Virus record (IMG/VR): IMGVR_UViG_3300025127_008281
Span: 1-64,000 of that record
DNA length: 64,000 nt
Direction: 5' to 3' (one strand)
Source: a virus
Every line of letters starts with the position of its first letter. The first letter of the stretch is position 1. Below, in pieces: positions 50,240 through 58,920 of the stretch. The position numbers and the translations under genes were made by a program. The notes under the pieces are model-generated. The model saw only the letters and a program-made list of their open reading frames with translations, ran no database searches and was not told where the DNA came from.

Positions 50240-50751
50240 TTTTTGTAATGATCTATTCTTTCAAACACTTCATTAATGTTTAAGATAAGATCACGGTAAT
50301 GATTACTATTTTTTTGCCAATAGGCTAGAGATAGATCCAAGTCCTCATACCTGTATATCTTGTAACGATTTTCGTTCACTACTGATCTTATGATTTTATA
50401 GTTTTTGAAAAAAGTATCGACCAGAGTGACATCAACATTTGTTTTGACCTTCTGTTCTCCATTGAATCTCTGTGTCTTGTTGGTATAAACAAAACTGAGG
50501 CATTGTGTGACAAAATCTTCACGTATCAATATTCTCCATTGTATCTCATCATGCAAGGCCATTATTTTTCCAACATCACTGCATGGCATCACTGAAAAAA
50601 TACAACTTTCTGGTAAATTACCAATGTATTCTTCCAGATCCTTTTGATTCAAATCAAACTCGGGAACAATTTGTAATCCTGTTTCGGCTCCGAGCTGTTG
50701 TTCGTAGGCAGAGTGTCCTGATCTATGCTGACATAAGATTCCTAACTTCAT
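50236..50751 (-). CDS. Sulfotransferase-like protein, 171 aa
   Basis: LGILCQHRSGHSAYEQQLG at the N-terminus resembles a 5'-PSB loop (RSGxS), WRILIREDFVTQCLSFVY the 3'-PB region, and IYRYEDLD a common later motif of Stf0-type sulfotransferases. Probable sulfate transfer to sugar or lipid, inferred. Confidence 0.55.
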   Translation of the reverse strand: MKLGILCQHRSGHSAYEQQLGAETGLQIVPEFDLNQKDLEEYIGNLPESCIFSVMPCSDVGKIMALHDEIQWRILIREDFVTQCLSFVYTNKTQRFNGEQKVKTNVDVTLVDTFFKNYKIIRSVVNENRYKIYRYEDLDLSLAYWQKNSNHYRDLILNINEVFERIDHYKN

Positions 50752-50809
50752 ATAAGATATACTTAATCCACAATAAAAAATACTACAAATTACATTAATT
50801 TTAGAAAGG

Positions 50810-50838
50810 TTGACTTAATACTACTTCTAGTATATAAT
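50810..50838 (+). promoter_or_regulatory. Consensus sigma70 promoter
   Basis: TTGACT (50810-50815), 17-bp spacer, TATAAT (50833-50838). The predicted +1 is near the ATG of a 25-codon leader ORF (50846). Confidence 0.8.
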
Positions 50839-50845
50839 TGTAAAC

Positions 50846-50923
50846 ATGATACGTAGGATAACAGAGATTGAAACTCCGGCGGATCGTTTATTAACAAATA
50901 AGGAAAAGGAAACAATATGCTAA
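50846..50923 (+). CDS. Possible leader peptide, 25 aa
   Basis: Begins at or next to the predicted transcription start and ends by overlapping the next gene's ATG, as coupled or regulatory leader peptides do. It may be a non-functional remnant. Confidence 0.35.
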   Translation: MIRRITEIETPADRLLTNKEKETIC

Positions 50924-51288
50924 CAGGTATGTTTAATACACTTTTTCCTTCTACTAAAAAGGAAAATAAAACCATGGCAAACTCAACTCAATATGTTGTG
51001 TACACAAGAAACTTCAAAACAAGAGCGAAGCAGATTGGTGTATTTGCAGAGCCGGCATCTTCATACAAAGTAAATGGTGAAGTACACGGTGGTAAAATCA
51101 AGTTCAAGAACTTAGCGGTAAAAAATACTGCAAGAAAAACAGCTACTAACAAGTTGTTATCTAAAGGAATTGATTTTACAGTAGAAGTTTTAGGTACAGC
51201 ACCTAAGGCGTCTGCATTGACAATGAAGTCAAACATCATTTCTTTATTAAAGAAATCAGGTAGAAAAGTAATTAATTACTCTGCGTAA
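50917..51288 (+). CDS. Small basic protein with strong promoter and terminator, 123 aa
   Basis: Lys/Ala/Ser-rich, likely mixed alpha/beta: KQIGVFAEPASSYKVNG, HGGKIKFKNLAVKNTARKTATNKLL. Ser/Lys content suggests DNA or RNA binding. A monocistronic unit: perfect promoter, AAGGA upstream, a strong terminator after it, indicating high abundance. A start at 50974 (MANSTQ) is also possible. Family not recognised. Confidence 0.65.
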   Translation: MLTGMFNTLFPSTKKENKTMANSTQYVVYTRNFKTRAKQIGVFAEPASSYKVNGEVHGGKIKFKNLAVKNTARKTATNKLLSKGIDFTVEVLGTAPKASALTMKSNIISLLKKSGRKVINYSA

Positions 51289-51300
51289 TTAATAATTCTA

Positions 51301-51333
51301 AAGGGCGGTGCAGAAATGTGTCGCCCTTTTTTT
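51301..51333 (+). terminator. Rho-independent terminator
   Basis: AAGGGCG (51301-51307) and CGCCCTT (51322-51328), about 14-nt loop, then T-run. Same stem core as the terminator at 40134-40170, in the other direction. Confidence 0.88.
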
Positions 51334-51338
51334 GTGAC

Positions 51339-51345
51339 TTAAATA
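51339..51345 (+). promoter_or_regulatory. Late promoter TTAAATA of the sugar/amidino operon
   Basis: TTAAATA, 5-nt gap, ATG at 51351. Predicted leaderless start of a six-gene operon, right after the terminator. Confidence 0.6.
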
Positions 51346-51350
51346 TCAGG

Positions 51351-51977
51351 ATGGACATCATAAAACATTACTACAATGAAATAGATAGTTTCGGTTGCAT
51401 CAACAGGTACAGGACACTTTATGCGGAGATGGTAAAACAAGCAAAAGGTGGCGAGCACTTTGTTGAAATAGGAGCATGGAAAGGTGCCAGCACAGCTTTT
51501 ATGGCGGTTGAAATTGCAAACAGCGGCAAAGATATAAAATTTGACACAGTGGACACTTGGTTAGGTGCAGATCATTCACCTCAACAGAAGAACGACAAAG
51601 ACGTCATAGAGGGTAATTTGTATGAAGTTTTCCTAAAAAACATCGAACCGGTTGCTGATTATGTGACACCAATACGATCAACGAGTGTCCAGGCAAGTGA
51701 GCAATATGCTGACAAAAGTTTAGACTTCATTTTCATAGATGGCGCACACACTTACGATGACTTAATAGCGGATATCACTGCATGGAGACCAAAACTAAAG
51801 GAAACCGGAGTACTTGCCGGTGATGATTACAGTTGGGGTGGTGTCAGGCGAGCAGTTGATGAGTTATTAGGTGGTGAACTGTTCTTGTTTTTTAATAATA
51901 TAAGAAAAGGCGTAGGAAAGGAATGTTGGGCATTAGACAAAAACTTATCAGCCGATTGGAAGGCCACAAATTGCTAA
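51351..51977 (+). CDS. Class I methyltransferase (Methyltransf_24-like)
   Basis: 208 aa from ATG 51351. Motif I HFVEIGAWKGASTAFMAVE, FDTVDTWLGADH, LDFIFIDGAHTYDDLIADI and AGDDYSWGGVRRAV mark a Methyltransf_24-type enzyme, often acting on sugars. First gene of the coupled operon to 56055. Substrate unknown. Confidence 0.8.
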   Translation: MDIIKHYYNEIDSFGCINRYRTLYAEMVKQAKGGEHFVEIGAWKGASTAFMAVEIANSGKDIKFDTVDTWLGADHSPQQKNDKDVIEGNLYEVFLKNIEPVADYVTPIRSTSVQASEQYADKSLDFIFIDGAHTYDDLIADITAWRPKLKETGVLAGDDYSWGGVRRAVDELLGGELFLFFNNIRKGVGKECWALDKNLSADWKATNC

Positions 51978-52924
51978 AGACAGCAAAAGAATTACTACAA
52001 AAAAAATACAACCTAATTGATATGGATCAGTTTGTATTGGGTGATCGACAACCAAGAGAATTGGAAAATGCGACTGATAAGAAAGTGCCAACGATTCTAT
52101 ACTCAGAGGAGAACATAGAGTTTCTGCAAGAGAGAGACATCAAAGTGTTCACGGACCTTATAAAACTAAACAAAAACATCTGTGTGTTGGCTCACGGAGT
52201 TAGTAAAAACTTTCCATTCGAATTCATTAATCATTTTGACTTTTGGATACAACTTAGACAAATAAATTCCAAGGCCGAACCAATCACACACGACATGACC
52301 AAACCCAAAGACTTTTTATTCTTAAGCAGGAGAGAAACTGAACTACGAGGCTTACTACGTGACAAGTTGACGGAAACTGGCTGTCTAAATAACAGCATCA
52401 TTTCATATGACCGTGGTGACAGGGGCATCAAACATCTTGAAAAACAATATGAACACGTGGCTTTCTTTGACAGAAACTTCAAAGCTGACAACTGTCATTA
52501 CAAGCCGGCCATTTGGCAAGTGCTTCCGCAACAGTTTGCCAACACCAAATATTCTATCGTTGCAGAAACAATAGAGACAAATCATGTGCATTGCATGAGT
52601 GAAAAAATCTTCAAGCCGATCATTGCCGGACACATTTTCATTGCACTTGCAGGGTCAGGTTACCTAAATTATCTAAGACAGTATGGCTTTAAAACATTCC
52701 ATGACTACATAGATGAGTCCTATGACATGGAGACTGATCCCATTAAAAGGGTAGAGAAGATAGTTTTATGTTGTCAGGACATTACATCACGCAACCATAT
52801 TGAACTCTACAAGCAGGTGGCACATATTACCAAACACAATCGTGAACTATTCTTTAATGGGCAACATCTACAAAACTTAAATATCGATATCATTAAAGAG
52901 GTAGAAGAACATTTGAAGACATGA
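51923..52924 (+). CDS. Glycosyltransferase-like paralogue B
   Basis: 333 aa from ATG 51923, overlapping the methyltransferase gene by 55 nt and preceded by TAGGA; a start at 52022 is possible. The C-terminal block SEKIFKPIIAGHIFIALAG, YGFKTFHDYIDESYD matches paralogues A, C and D. Ends ATGA-coupled to the oxygenase gene. Confidence 0.65.
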   Translation: MLGIRQKLISRLEGHKLLKTAKELLQKKYNLIDMDQFVLGDRQPRELENATDKKVPTILYSEENIEFLQERDIKVFTDLIKLNKNICVLAHGVSKNFPFEFINHFDFWIQLRQINSKAEPITHDMTKPKDFLFLSRRETELRGLLRDKLTETGCLNNSIISYDRGDRGIKHLEKQYEHVAFFDRNFKADNCHYKPAIWQVLPQQFANTKYSIVAETIETNHVHCMSEKIFKPIIAGHIFIALAGSGYLNYLRQYGFKTFHDYIDESYDMETDPIKRVEKIVLCCQDITSRNHIELYKQVAHITKHNRELFFNGQHLQNLNIDIIKEVEEHLKT

Positions 52925-53412
52925 TAAAAACACAGATCCCAGTCACTTGGACAGAAGAAGATTACCAAAATCTACCTTGGGTGTGTAATAAAATACCAAC
53001 TGAAAAATTCAATGCGACGGTTGATACTACAAACCTTAACGTGGGCGTGTATATGTGCTTTGATGAAAAAATACTTGGGAAATTTTATAAGGCTGTCGAG
53101 CAATTACCATTAAAGAAAAAGGTTGTTGCAGTAAACAAATTGACGCCAGGACAAATTTTGCCATATCACTCAGACAAATATGCAGAATATAAAAGACGCA
53201 ACAACATAAATGATAAAGATCAAAATAAAATAATAAGATATATTGTGTTCTTGCATGACCAGAAGGCTGGCCATCAACTGTGGATTAAAGATCAAATCTG
53301 CCTTGGTCCTGCCGGTAGTGCCTTTGGCTGGAGTTTCGGCACAGAACACATGGCGGCAAATTTAGGATGGGACGACAGATATATTCTGCAGGTAACTGGA
53401 ATCGATGTTTAG
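52921..53412 (+). CDS. 2OG-Fe(II) oxygenase-like protein, 163 aa
   Basis: HxD motif in LPYHSDKYAEYKRR, FLHDQKAGHQLWIKD, then GWSFGTEHMAANLGWDDRYILQVTGI with the distal His and Arg. Compact compared with proteins A-C. Coupled by ATGA with its upstream neighbour and overlapping the next gene by 8 nt. Confidence 0.7.
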   Translation: MIKTQIPVTWTEEDYQNLPWVCNKIPTEKFNATVDTTNLNVGVYMCFDEKILGKFYKAVEQLPLKKKVVAVNKLTPGQILPYHSDKYAEYKRRNNINDKDQNKIIRYIVFLHDQKAGHQLWIKDQICLGPAGSAFGWSFGTEHMAANLGWDDRYILQVTGIDV

Positions 53413-54379
53413 CACAAACGAATACAGCAGATTAAGAAAAATTATAGTAGGTGACGCCACAGGATCAAAAATTCCCGACATAGACATCAGTTTAAGATGC
53501 GTAAATTATTCTGACAAACTTTCCAAAGCGGAGATCCCAAACGCAGGTCCCTATCCTAAGCAAGTCATTGAGGAAGCTAACGAAGATATTGCAATTTTTA
53601 TTGATTTTTTAAGAAAACAAAATGTAAGTGTGTATCGTCCAGACAGTGAATTCGAGCCGGCATATTCAAAATTTTGTCCAAGAGATACAATTTTTGTACA
53701 CGGAAAAAATTCAATTTTTACACCAATGGCAATTAGATCAAGACAGCAAGAGTGTGATGCTTATAAAAAAATTTTAGCAGATACACAATTAATAAAAATT
53801 AATAGAAACGACTCTTTATACAATAGTAATTGTGTGGGTAATAAAAATATTTTAGCCTTGAATGAAGATGAACCTTGTTTTGACGCCGCAAATGTGCTAA
53901 AGGACAACGATCATGTGTACTATCTCGTTAGTAACAGCGGGAATGCCGCTGGAGCAGACACATTACAAAACATTTTAGGCCAAACTGCTAAGGTAGAAAA
54001 GATTGAAGGTGTGTATTCTTACATGCACCTTGATAGCACCTTGGCGTTTCTGCGTGAAGGACTCCTGCTGGTCAATCCAAGCAGAGTAAAAGACAAAAGT
54101 CAGCTTCCAGAATCATTGCAAAAACACGACATCATTTATGCACCTAAACCTGTGGATATTGGATACCATGGCAATTATTGTAATTCTAGTGCATGGATAA
54201 ATGTCAATCTTTTATCGATAGATCAGAAATTGGTTGTATTGGAAGAAAATCAACATAACCTTAGAAAAATTTTAGAACAACACGGGATAGAATGTGCCAT
54301 GTTACCGATGAGGCATGCCAGAACATTAGGCGGCTGTTTTCATTGTGTTACAATAGACCTAGAAAGAGATAATGTATAA
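53405..54379 (+). CDS. Amidinotransferase 1 (StrB1/AGAT-like)
   Basis: 324 aa. The catalytic triad of the amidinotransferase fold is present: Asp in CFDAANV, His in YMHLDSTLAF, and Cys in GGCFHCVTIDLERD. SKFCPRDTIFV is the N-terminal signature. These enzymes move an amidino group from arginine to an amine (glycine, or inosamine phosphate in streptomycin synthesis). Acceptor unknown. Overlaps both neighbours. Confidence 0.85.
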   Translation: MFSTNEYSRLRKIIVGDATGSKIPDIDISLRCVNYSDKLSKAEIPNAGPYPKQVIEEANEDIAIFIDFLRKQNVSVYRPDSEFEPAYSKFCPRDTIFVHGKNSIFTPMAIRSRQQECDAYKKILADTQLIKINRNDSLYNSNCVGNKNILALNEDEPCFDAANVLKDNDHVYYLVSNSGNAAGADTLQNILGQTAKVEKIEGVYSYMHLDSTLAFLREGLLLVNPSRVKDKSQLPESLQKHDIIYAPKPVDIGYHGNYCNSSAWINVNLLSIDQKLVVLEENQHNLRKILEQHGIECAMLPMRHARTLGGCFHCVTIDLERDNV

Positions 54380-55460
54380 AGTCACACATCAATGGAATAA
54401 ACTAAAAACCTGCGTGGTTGGCAGTGCCTACCCTCCGGAAATTTTTCAATTCATCAAGGACAAACAGTTAAGAAATAGTTTTGAAAAATTAGCAATTGAA
54501 ACAGAGGAAGACATACAGAAACTTGTTATTTTATTACAACAGTTTGGCATAGAAGTGATAAGACCAACGATGCCAAATGAGTTTGAGAAGTTTAAGGTAG
54601 CAAATGGTTATATTGCTCCACCAATATCAGCCAGAGATTTTATGTGTATGATAGATAATAAACTCTATTATCCTGGTTTGCCTAATGTTAATCATGCTTG
54701 GATGGAATTCAGCGACAAATACAATATAGAGAAGAAGACTAACCTATCTCAGAACAAAGATTGGCTAAATTTCCAGAAGCAGGACAAATATATTTTTGAC
54801 AAGAAGCGAAGTTTTTATAACGACATATTCACTTTGGCTCTGCAAAAGGGCAATGAAGTAATTGCCAGTCCTATCGATTATATGAACTCTAGTTTTATCA
54901 CACGTCTAGGAAAAAAAATGATTGTTGGTACGCAAAATTATCATGACGACAAAAAGTCTATAAAGAAAACCTTTGACGAAATGTTTCCTCACAAAGAGAT
55001 TCATGTTGCATCCAGTGAAGGACACTCCGATGGATGTTTCGCTCCAATCAACGAAGGTTTGGTCATAAGTGCCTATGAGGCAATCGATTATAAAAAAACT
55101 TTTCCAAATGCGGAAGTGGTCACGGTGCCACCTGATGTCACTTTGAAGAATGATAAATTTAAAAAACAGATATTGACTGCAGAACACAAATGGTTTCTCG
55201 AAGGTATGGAACACAACAACGACCTAGTAGGAATGGTGGACCATTACTTCAACAACTGGATAGGAAATGTGAATGAGACTGCATTCATGGTAAACATTCT
55301 AATGCTAGATAATAAGAACGCTCTATGTAGCACAGATAACAAACAAGTAAGGAAAGCAATGAAAAGGCACGGTGTCGAACTACACGTGACACCGTTTAAA
55401 CACAAATGGTTTTGGGACTGCGGCATACATTGCCTAACACAGGACTTGGATAGGGAGTAA
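54372..55460 (+). CDS. Amidinotransferase 2 (diverged)
   Basis: 362 aa. Similar order: PPISARDFMCMID, GHSDGCFAPINEGLV and the closing WDCGIHCLTQDLDRE with catalytic Cys. It shares only part of the triad context with amidinotransferase 1, so it may use a different acceptor, reverse the reaction or be an accessory subunit. Start overlaps the preceding gene by 8 nt. Confidence 0.78.
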   Translation: MYKVTHQWNKLKTCVVGSAYPPEIFQFIKDKQLRNSFEKLAIETEEDIQKLVILLQQFGIEVIRPTMPNEFEKFKVANGYIAPPISARDFMCMIDNKLYYPGLPNVNHAWMEFSDKYNIEKKTNLSQNKDWLNFQKQDKYIFDKKRSFYNDIFTLALQKGNEVIASPIDYMNSSFITRLGKKMIVGTQNYHDDKKSIKKTFDEMFPHKEIHVASSEGHSDGCFAPINEGLVISAYEAIDYKKTFPNAEVVTVPPDVTLKNDKFKKQILTAEHKWFLEGMEHNNDLVGMVDHYFNNWIGNVNETAFMVNILMLDNKNALCSTDNKQVRKAMKRHGVELHVTPFKHKWFWDCGIHCLTQDLDRE

Positions 55461-55461
55461 C

Positions 55462-56055
55462 ATGAATTCTATAGAAAAGTTTGAGTATGACCTTGCAAAA
55501 TATTTCAACTCACCATTTGCGGTGTCTACCGACAGTTGTACCCATGCAATAGAATTATGTTTAAGGCTTGTTCGACCTAAACACAAGATCACAGTTCCTA
55601 GCAGGACATATATTAGTGTTCCATTTACTTTGATCAAATTGAATTTGGATTGGGAATTCAAAGATATTGATTGGAAGGACTACTACTACCTTGCTGGCAC
55701 TAATATAATAGATGCCGCGGTATATTTTGAGAAAGATTCCTATGTGGAAAACAGTTTGATGTGTTTGAGTTTCCAACATAGAAAGGCATTGAGTCTAGGA
55801 CGTGGTGGAGCCATCTTATGTTCAAAAAAACAGGATTATGATCTGCTAAAGAAAATGGCCTGGGATGGTAGGGATCACAATAGGTTATGGAAGGAGCAAG
55901 ATATTGATGTTGTTGGCTATCATTATTACATGACTCCAGAAACTGCTGAGCTAGGATCTAAAAAATTAAAAGGTGTTATACCTAAAGCAAGACAAGGCAG
56001 TGCAAACTATCCTTATCTGCCTCAAATGAAAGTTTTCAAAAAAAAATTAAAATAA
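55462..56055 (+). CDS. Compact DegT/DnrJ-type PLP aminotransferase
   Basis: 197 aa, about half the usual length of 360-400. Yet the PLP-site residues are in order: FAVSTDSCTHAIELCL, NIIDAAVYF (Asp for the pyridine N) and LSFQHRKALSLGRGGAIL (the Lys for the Schiff base). The middle and C-terminal domains are shortened. It may need a partner or be a minimal enzyme. DegT proteins make amino sugars. Starts 1 nt after amidinotransferase 2 and ends overlapping the convergent gene by 9 nt. Confidence 0.7.
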   Translation: MNSIEKFEYDLAKYFNSPFAVSTDSCTHAIELCLRLVRPKHKITVPSRTYISVPFTLIKLNLDWEFKDIDWKDYYYLAGTNIIDAAVYFEKDSYVENSLMCLSFQHRKALSLGRGGAILCSKKQDYDLLKKMAWDGRDHNRLWKEQDIDVVGYHYYMTPETAELGSKKLKGVIPKARQGSANYPYLPQMKVFKKKLK

Positions 56056-56397
56056 GTGGTCGTCGGATTGTTTGATCTTGATTTCCACTGCACCTTTTTG
56101 AAGATGCGAAGCAGTTTCCGTCTGTAGAGCATCAAGAGCCGAATGCCAATTCTGAGCATTACCAACGGGTTCAGCATTGAATTGCACTGTAACTTTTAAT
56201 TGTGTTGCGTTGCCATCGTCATCATTAACAACTGCCCATTGTACTTGTGAACACCATTTTTCAAATTCAGCCAATTCATTTGCAGTGTAATAGAAATTCT
56301 TAGCATCGTTAATATTTGAGAAAGTTTGTGGCGTGTAACTTTCATGCTTAGATTCCTGATAACTAATTTTTGTTTGTTTGTTTATGTGTATCGTCAT
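56047..56397 (-). CDS. Hypothetical protein, 116 aa
   Basis: Soluble, beta-rich with Gln/Asn/Lys. Overlaps the end of the convergent DegT gene. Function unknown. Confidence 0.55.
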   Translation of the reverse strand: MTIHINKQTKISYQESKHESYTPQTFSNINDAKNFYYTANELAEFEKWCSQVQWAVVNDDDGNATQLKVTVQFNAEPVGNAQNWHSALDALQTETASHLQKGAVEIKIKQSDDHLF

Positions 56398-56425
56398 TCT
56401 TAATATGCTCCAAATTAATTAAGCA

Positions 56426-57580
56426 CTAGTATTTACCATAATAAACCACATTTTGAGCTTTGGGATAGGTCCTCCATGGATCAAAGATGATTGTTTGATT
56501 ATCTGCTGTTATTTGATCTGTTTCATGTACTCTTACAATCACCTGCACTGGATTGTCAAACCCATTTACTATTTGTCCCCCATGCATTTTTACATAGTGT
56601 TGCACTAAAAGACTGTATGATCCGTCTGTCAGGTCTGTGTGCGGTTTGTAGGAATCGCTAGTGAAAAATACATTTGTGCCGTGTTTAAGGATTGCTTTAG
56701 CCATATTTTCTGCTTGTAATTCTCTTGCTGTCATGATTGAATCAAAAAGATCATATCCCAATCCTAGTTCTTTCGCTAACCATCTTAGGGCAATGTTATC
56801 CCTTGGATGGCAACTGCCTCCATCGCCCATACCGGCTTTCATATATTTTGAACTGACTATCCTTTGAGTGCTCTGTCCCAATGCATTGGTTACATTATCA
56901 ACATTCATGTTGCCCAACTTAACAGCAACATCTTGTATCATGTTGACCAAGGCAATTTTATTACTGATAAAGGTGTTATAGAAGATCTTCATTGCTTCGA
57001 CATCTTCCCATGTTCCAAATTCAATTCGAGGCATGTTATCACATACCTGTATGTAAAAAGCTTCTAGCTGTTTAGCCTTTTCGGCAGTCTCGTAAACACC
57101 CTTCCTGGTGCCTATCATGATCATTTCTGGATTAAGCATGTCCCATGCAACTGTGCCCATTGCAATTAGATAAGGATTATAAATCAACTTGACATTGCTA
57201 ACCAATGGTGCCAACTCACGTCTCACGGTGCCGGGCAACACGGTCGATATGAGAACCAAAGTTTGTTTGGACTGCATGTGTTTATTGCATTTGGCCAATA
57301 CATTTTTTACGGACTCATAGTCAAAGTCCTTTGGTTCTTTGTCACTAATTGGAGTTCTTCCATCATATCCCGGTTCGTGTGGAGTAGGCGTTGCAACAAA
57401 AACAATATCACGATCCTTAACTAGGTCCGCGATTGACACACGTATCTTTATCTTTTGGCTGGACTTTGGCACGATGTCATATCCTGCCACATCAAATCCT
57501 TTGTCGCTTATTGCCTCAGCACAAGGCATGCCTAATTTACCAAGACCGATGAATCCTATCTTTTCTTTATACGTTGACAT
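56426..57580 (-). CDS. UDP-glucose/GDP-mannose dehydrogenase-type enzyme
   Basis: 384 aa. N-terminal NAD site IGFIGLGKLGMPCAEAIS, the middle VLISTVLPGTVRRE, and the catalytic Cys in GDGGSCHPRDNIALRWLA. They fit the family that makes nucleotide-sugar uronates. The C-terminal domain is shorter than in bacterial Ugd but present. It likely feeds the glycosyltransferase-like proteins nearby. Substrate sugar unknown. Confidence 0.85.
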   Translation of the reverse strand: MSTYKEKIGFIGLGKLGMPCAEAISDKGFDVAGYDIVPKSSQKIKIRVSIADLVKDRDIVFVATPTPHEPGYDGRTPISDKEPKDFDYESVKNVLAKCNKHMQSKQTLVLISTVLPGTVRRELAPLVSNVKLIYNPYLIAMGTVAWDMLNPEMIMIGTRKGVYETAEKAKQLEAFYIQVCDNMPRIEFGTWEDVEAMKIFYNTFISNKIALVNMIQDVAVKLGNMNVDNVTNALGQSTQRIVSSKYMKAGMGDGGSCHPRDNIALRWLAKELGLGYDLFDSIMTARELQAENMAKAILKHGTNVFFTSDSYKPHTDLTDGSYSLLVQHYVKMHGGQIVNGFDNPVQVIVRVHETDQITADNQTIIFDPWRTYPKAQNVVYYGKY

Positions 57581-57600
57581 TTATACTAATTATGGCTTGT

Positions 57601-58623
57601 TTAGTTAATATCAAAAACTTTCTTTATCTTATCTTGACTAAGGCTTTTAAAAACTTCATAATTGTTTTCGAGTATTTTCTGCATTTCATCAGACCAATAC
57701 ATATCTATCAAAACATCTAGATCCATTTTATGAATTATATCTATTTGTTTTTGCATCATGTGAATCCTATCCACATTATCATACTTGTCATAACTTTCGT
57801 TCCAGAATTTTCCAAAGGTCTGAAAGCCCAGCCTACGGATGTTTGTTAGATAGTTCTTTGGCCCAAAGACTAAAAATGGAGTTTTGGTTAGCCAACACCT
57901 TGCACTTTTTTCTGTGAAAGCAAAAGTCTGCCCGTTATGAACAGTCTCACAAACTACATCACAAAAGAATTTATTATACCAAGATGCCAAGTCGTACGCC
58001 TCTGTAAAATTTATATACCCAGTGTTCGTGTTATCTTGTTTGTCATCGCTTTTCAAATGTATGGGCAATGCTTTGATAAACTCAGATACCTGATCAATGA
58101 ATTTAGAATCTATACCTTTCTGCATGTGATTTTTATACAGTTCATCCAGATACAGATAACACGGCTGTTTTGTATCTTTGAGATTCTGCCAGTATGTTAT
58201 TAGAGAGTCATCCTTATAGTTGGCATGTATGTAACTGGCAAGTGATAACCTTGGCCACCTACTACCTCCAACCAGTATTGCTGTTTTGTAAACAATTTTT
58301 TTGTCAGATCTAAAAGCAATATCTTGTCCGTGAAATACATCCACACTGCGGTAACATCGTTTAATGTTTGGCCAGCAATCTGACTGCACAAGGTTCTCAA
58401 TTTCAATTAATATTTTGTTGTGCGGATATGCAAATTTGTCACAGAGTCTTTTCAATAAGTCGAGAAAGGGTTCTTTTCCCAACATTACATAGGCAAGATC
58501 TGGAGACTCGTCTATGAAAAGGAATGTGTCTTTATTGTTTGAAATACAGTCGACCACATGTGTCAAGGTTGCAGAAACATTTTGCACTTTGTCATTATGC
58601 ACTACAACATTGAATCTATCCAT
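57601..58623 (-). CDS. Glycosyltransferase-like paralogue C
   Basis: 340 aa. C-terminal TEKSARCWLTKTPFLVFGP, LGFQTFGKFWNESYDKYDNVDRI and VDVLIDMY-like ending align with paralogues A, B and D; the N-terminal half is diverged. Follows the sugar dehydrogenase by gene order (upstream on the minus strand). Confidence 0.6.
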   Translation of the reverse strand: MDRFNVVVHNDKVQNVSATLTHVVDCISNNKDTFLFIDESPDLAYVMLGKEPFLDLLKRLCDKFAYPHNKILIEIENLVQSDCWPNIKRCYRSVDVFHGQDIAFRSDKKIVYKTAILVGGSRWPRLSLASYIHANYKDDSLITYWQNLKDTKQPCYLYLDELYKNHMQKGIDSKFIDQVSEFIKALPIHLKSDDKQDNTNTGYINFTEAYDLASWYNKFFCDVVCETVHNGQTFAFTEKSARCWLTKTPFLVFGPKNYLTNIRRLGFQTFGKFWNESYDKYDNVDRIHMMQKQIDIIHKMDLDVLIDMYWSDEMQKILENNYEVFKSLSQDKIKKVFDIN

Positions 58624-58677
58624 AATGATAGTTATGGCTCGCTATTGGCTCGCTATTAGGTCTTTGAATTTTTTGGA

Positions 58678-58914
58678 TTATCTGGAGTAATCTGGCAAAG
58701 GCCCACCGTACTTCTGGCCCTTGATCCTCTTGCCGGCCACTTTCATTGTCTTACCGCCGACCTTCTCATTTCTGTTGCCGGTCCTACGCATCTTGCCTTG
58801 AGATTTGCAACTACTGACCCAGGATGCAGGCAGTGTGGACATTGGCTTGGAACAAACGCCCTTAGGTGCAGGGCCTATGTTTTCATCTGTGTTGTATATT
58901 TCATGGATCTTCAT
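58678..58914 (-). CDS. Small basic conserved-type phage protein, 78 aa
   Basis: Cys/Lys/Gly-rich with STLPASWVSSCKSQGKMRRTG and a glycine-lysine C-terminus. The SSCKSQG segment recalls an unannotated family of marine T4-like phages. Late promoter 6 nt upstream. Possibly nucleic-acid binding. Confidence 0.55.
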   Translation of the reverse strand: MKIHEIYNTDENIGPAPKGVCSKPMSTLPASWVSSCKSQGKMRRTGNRNEKVGGKTMKVAGKRIKGQKYGGPLPDYSR

Positions 58915-58920
58915 TGTACA

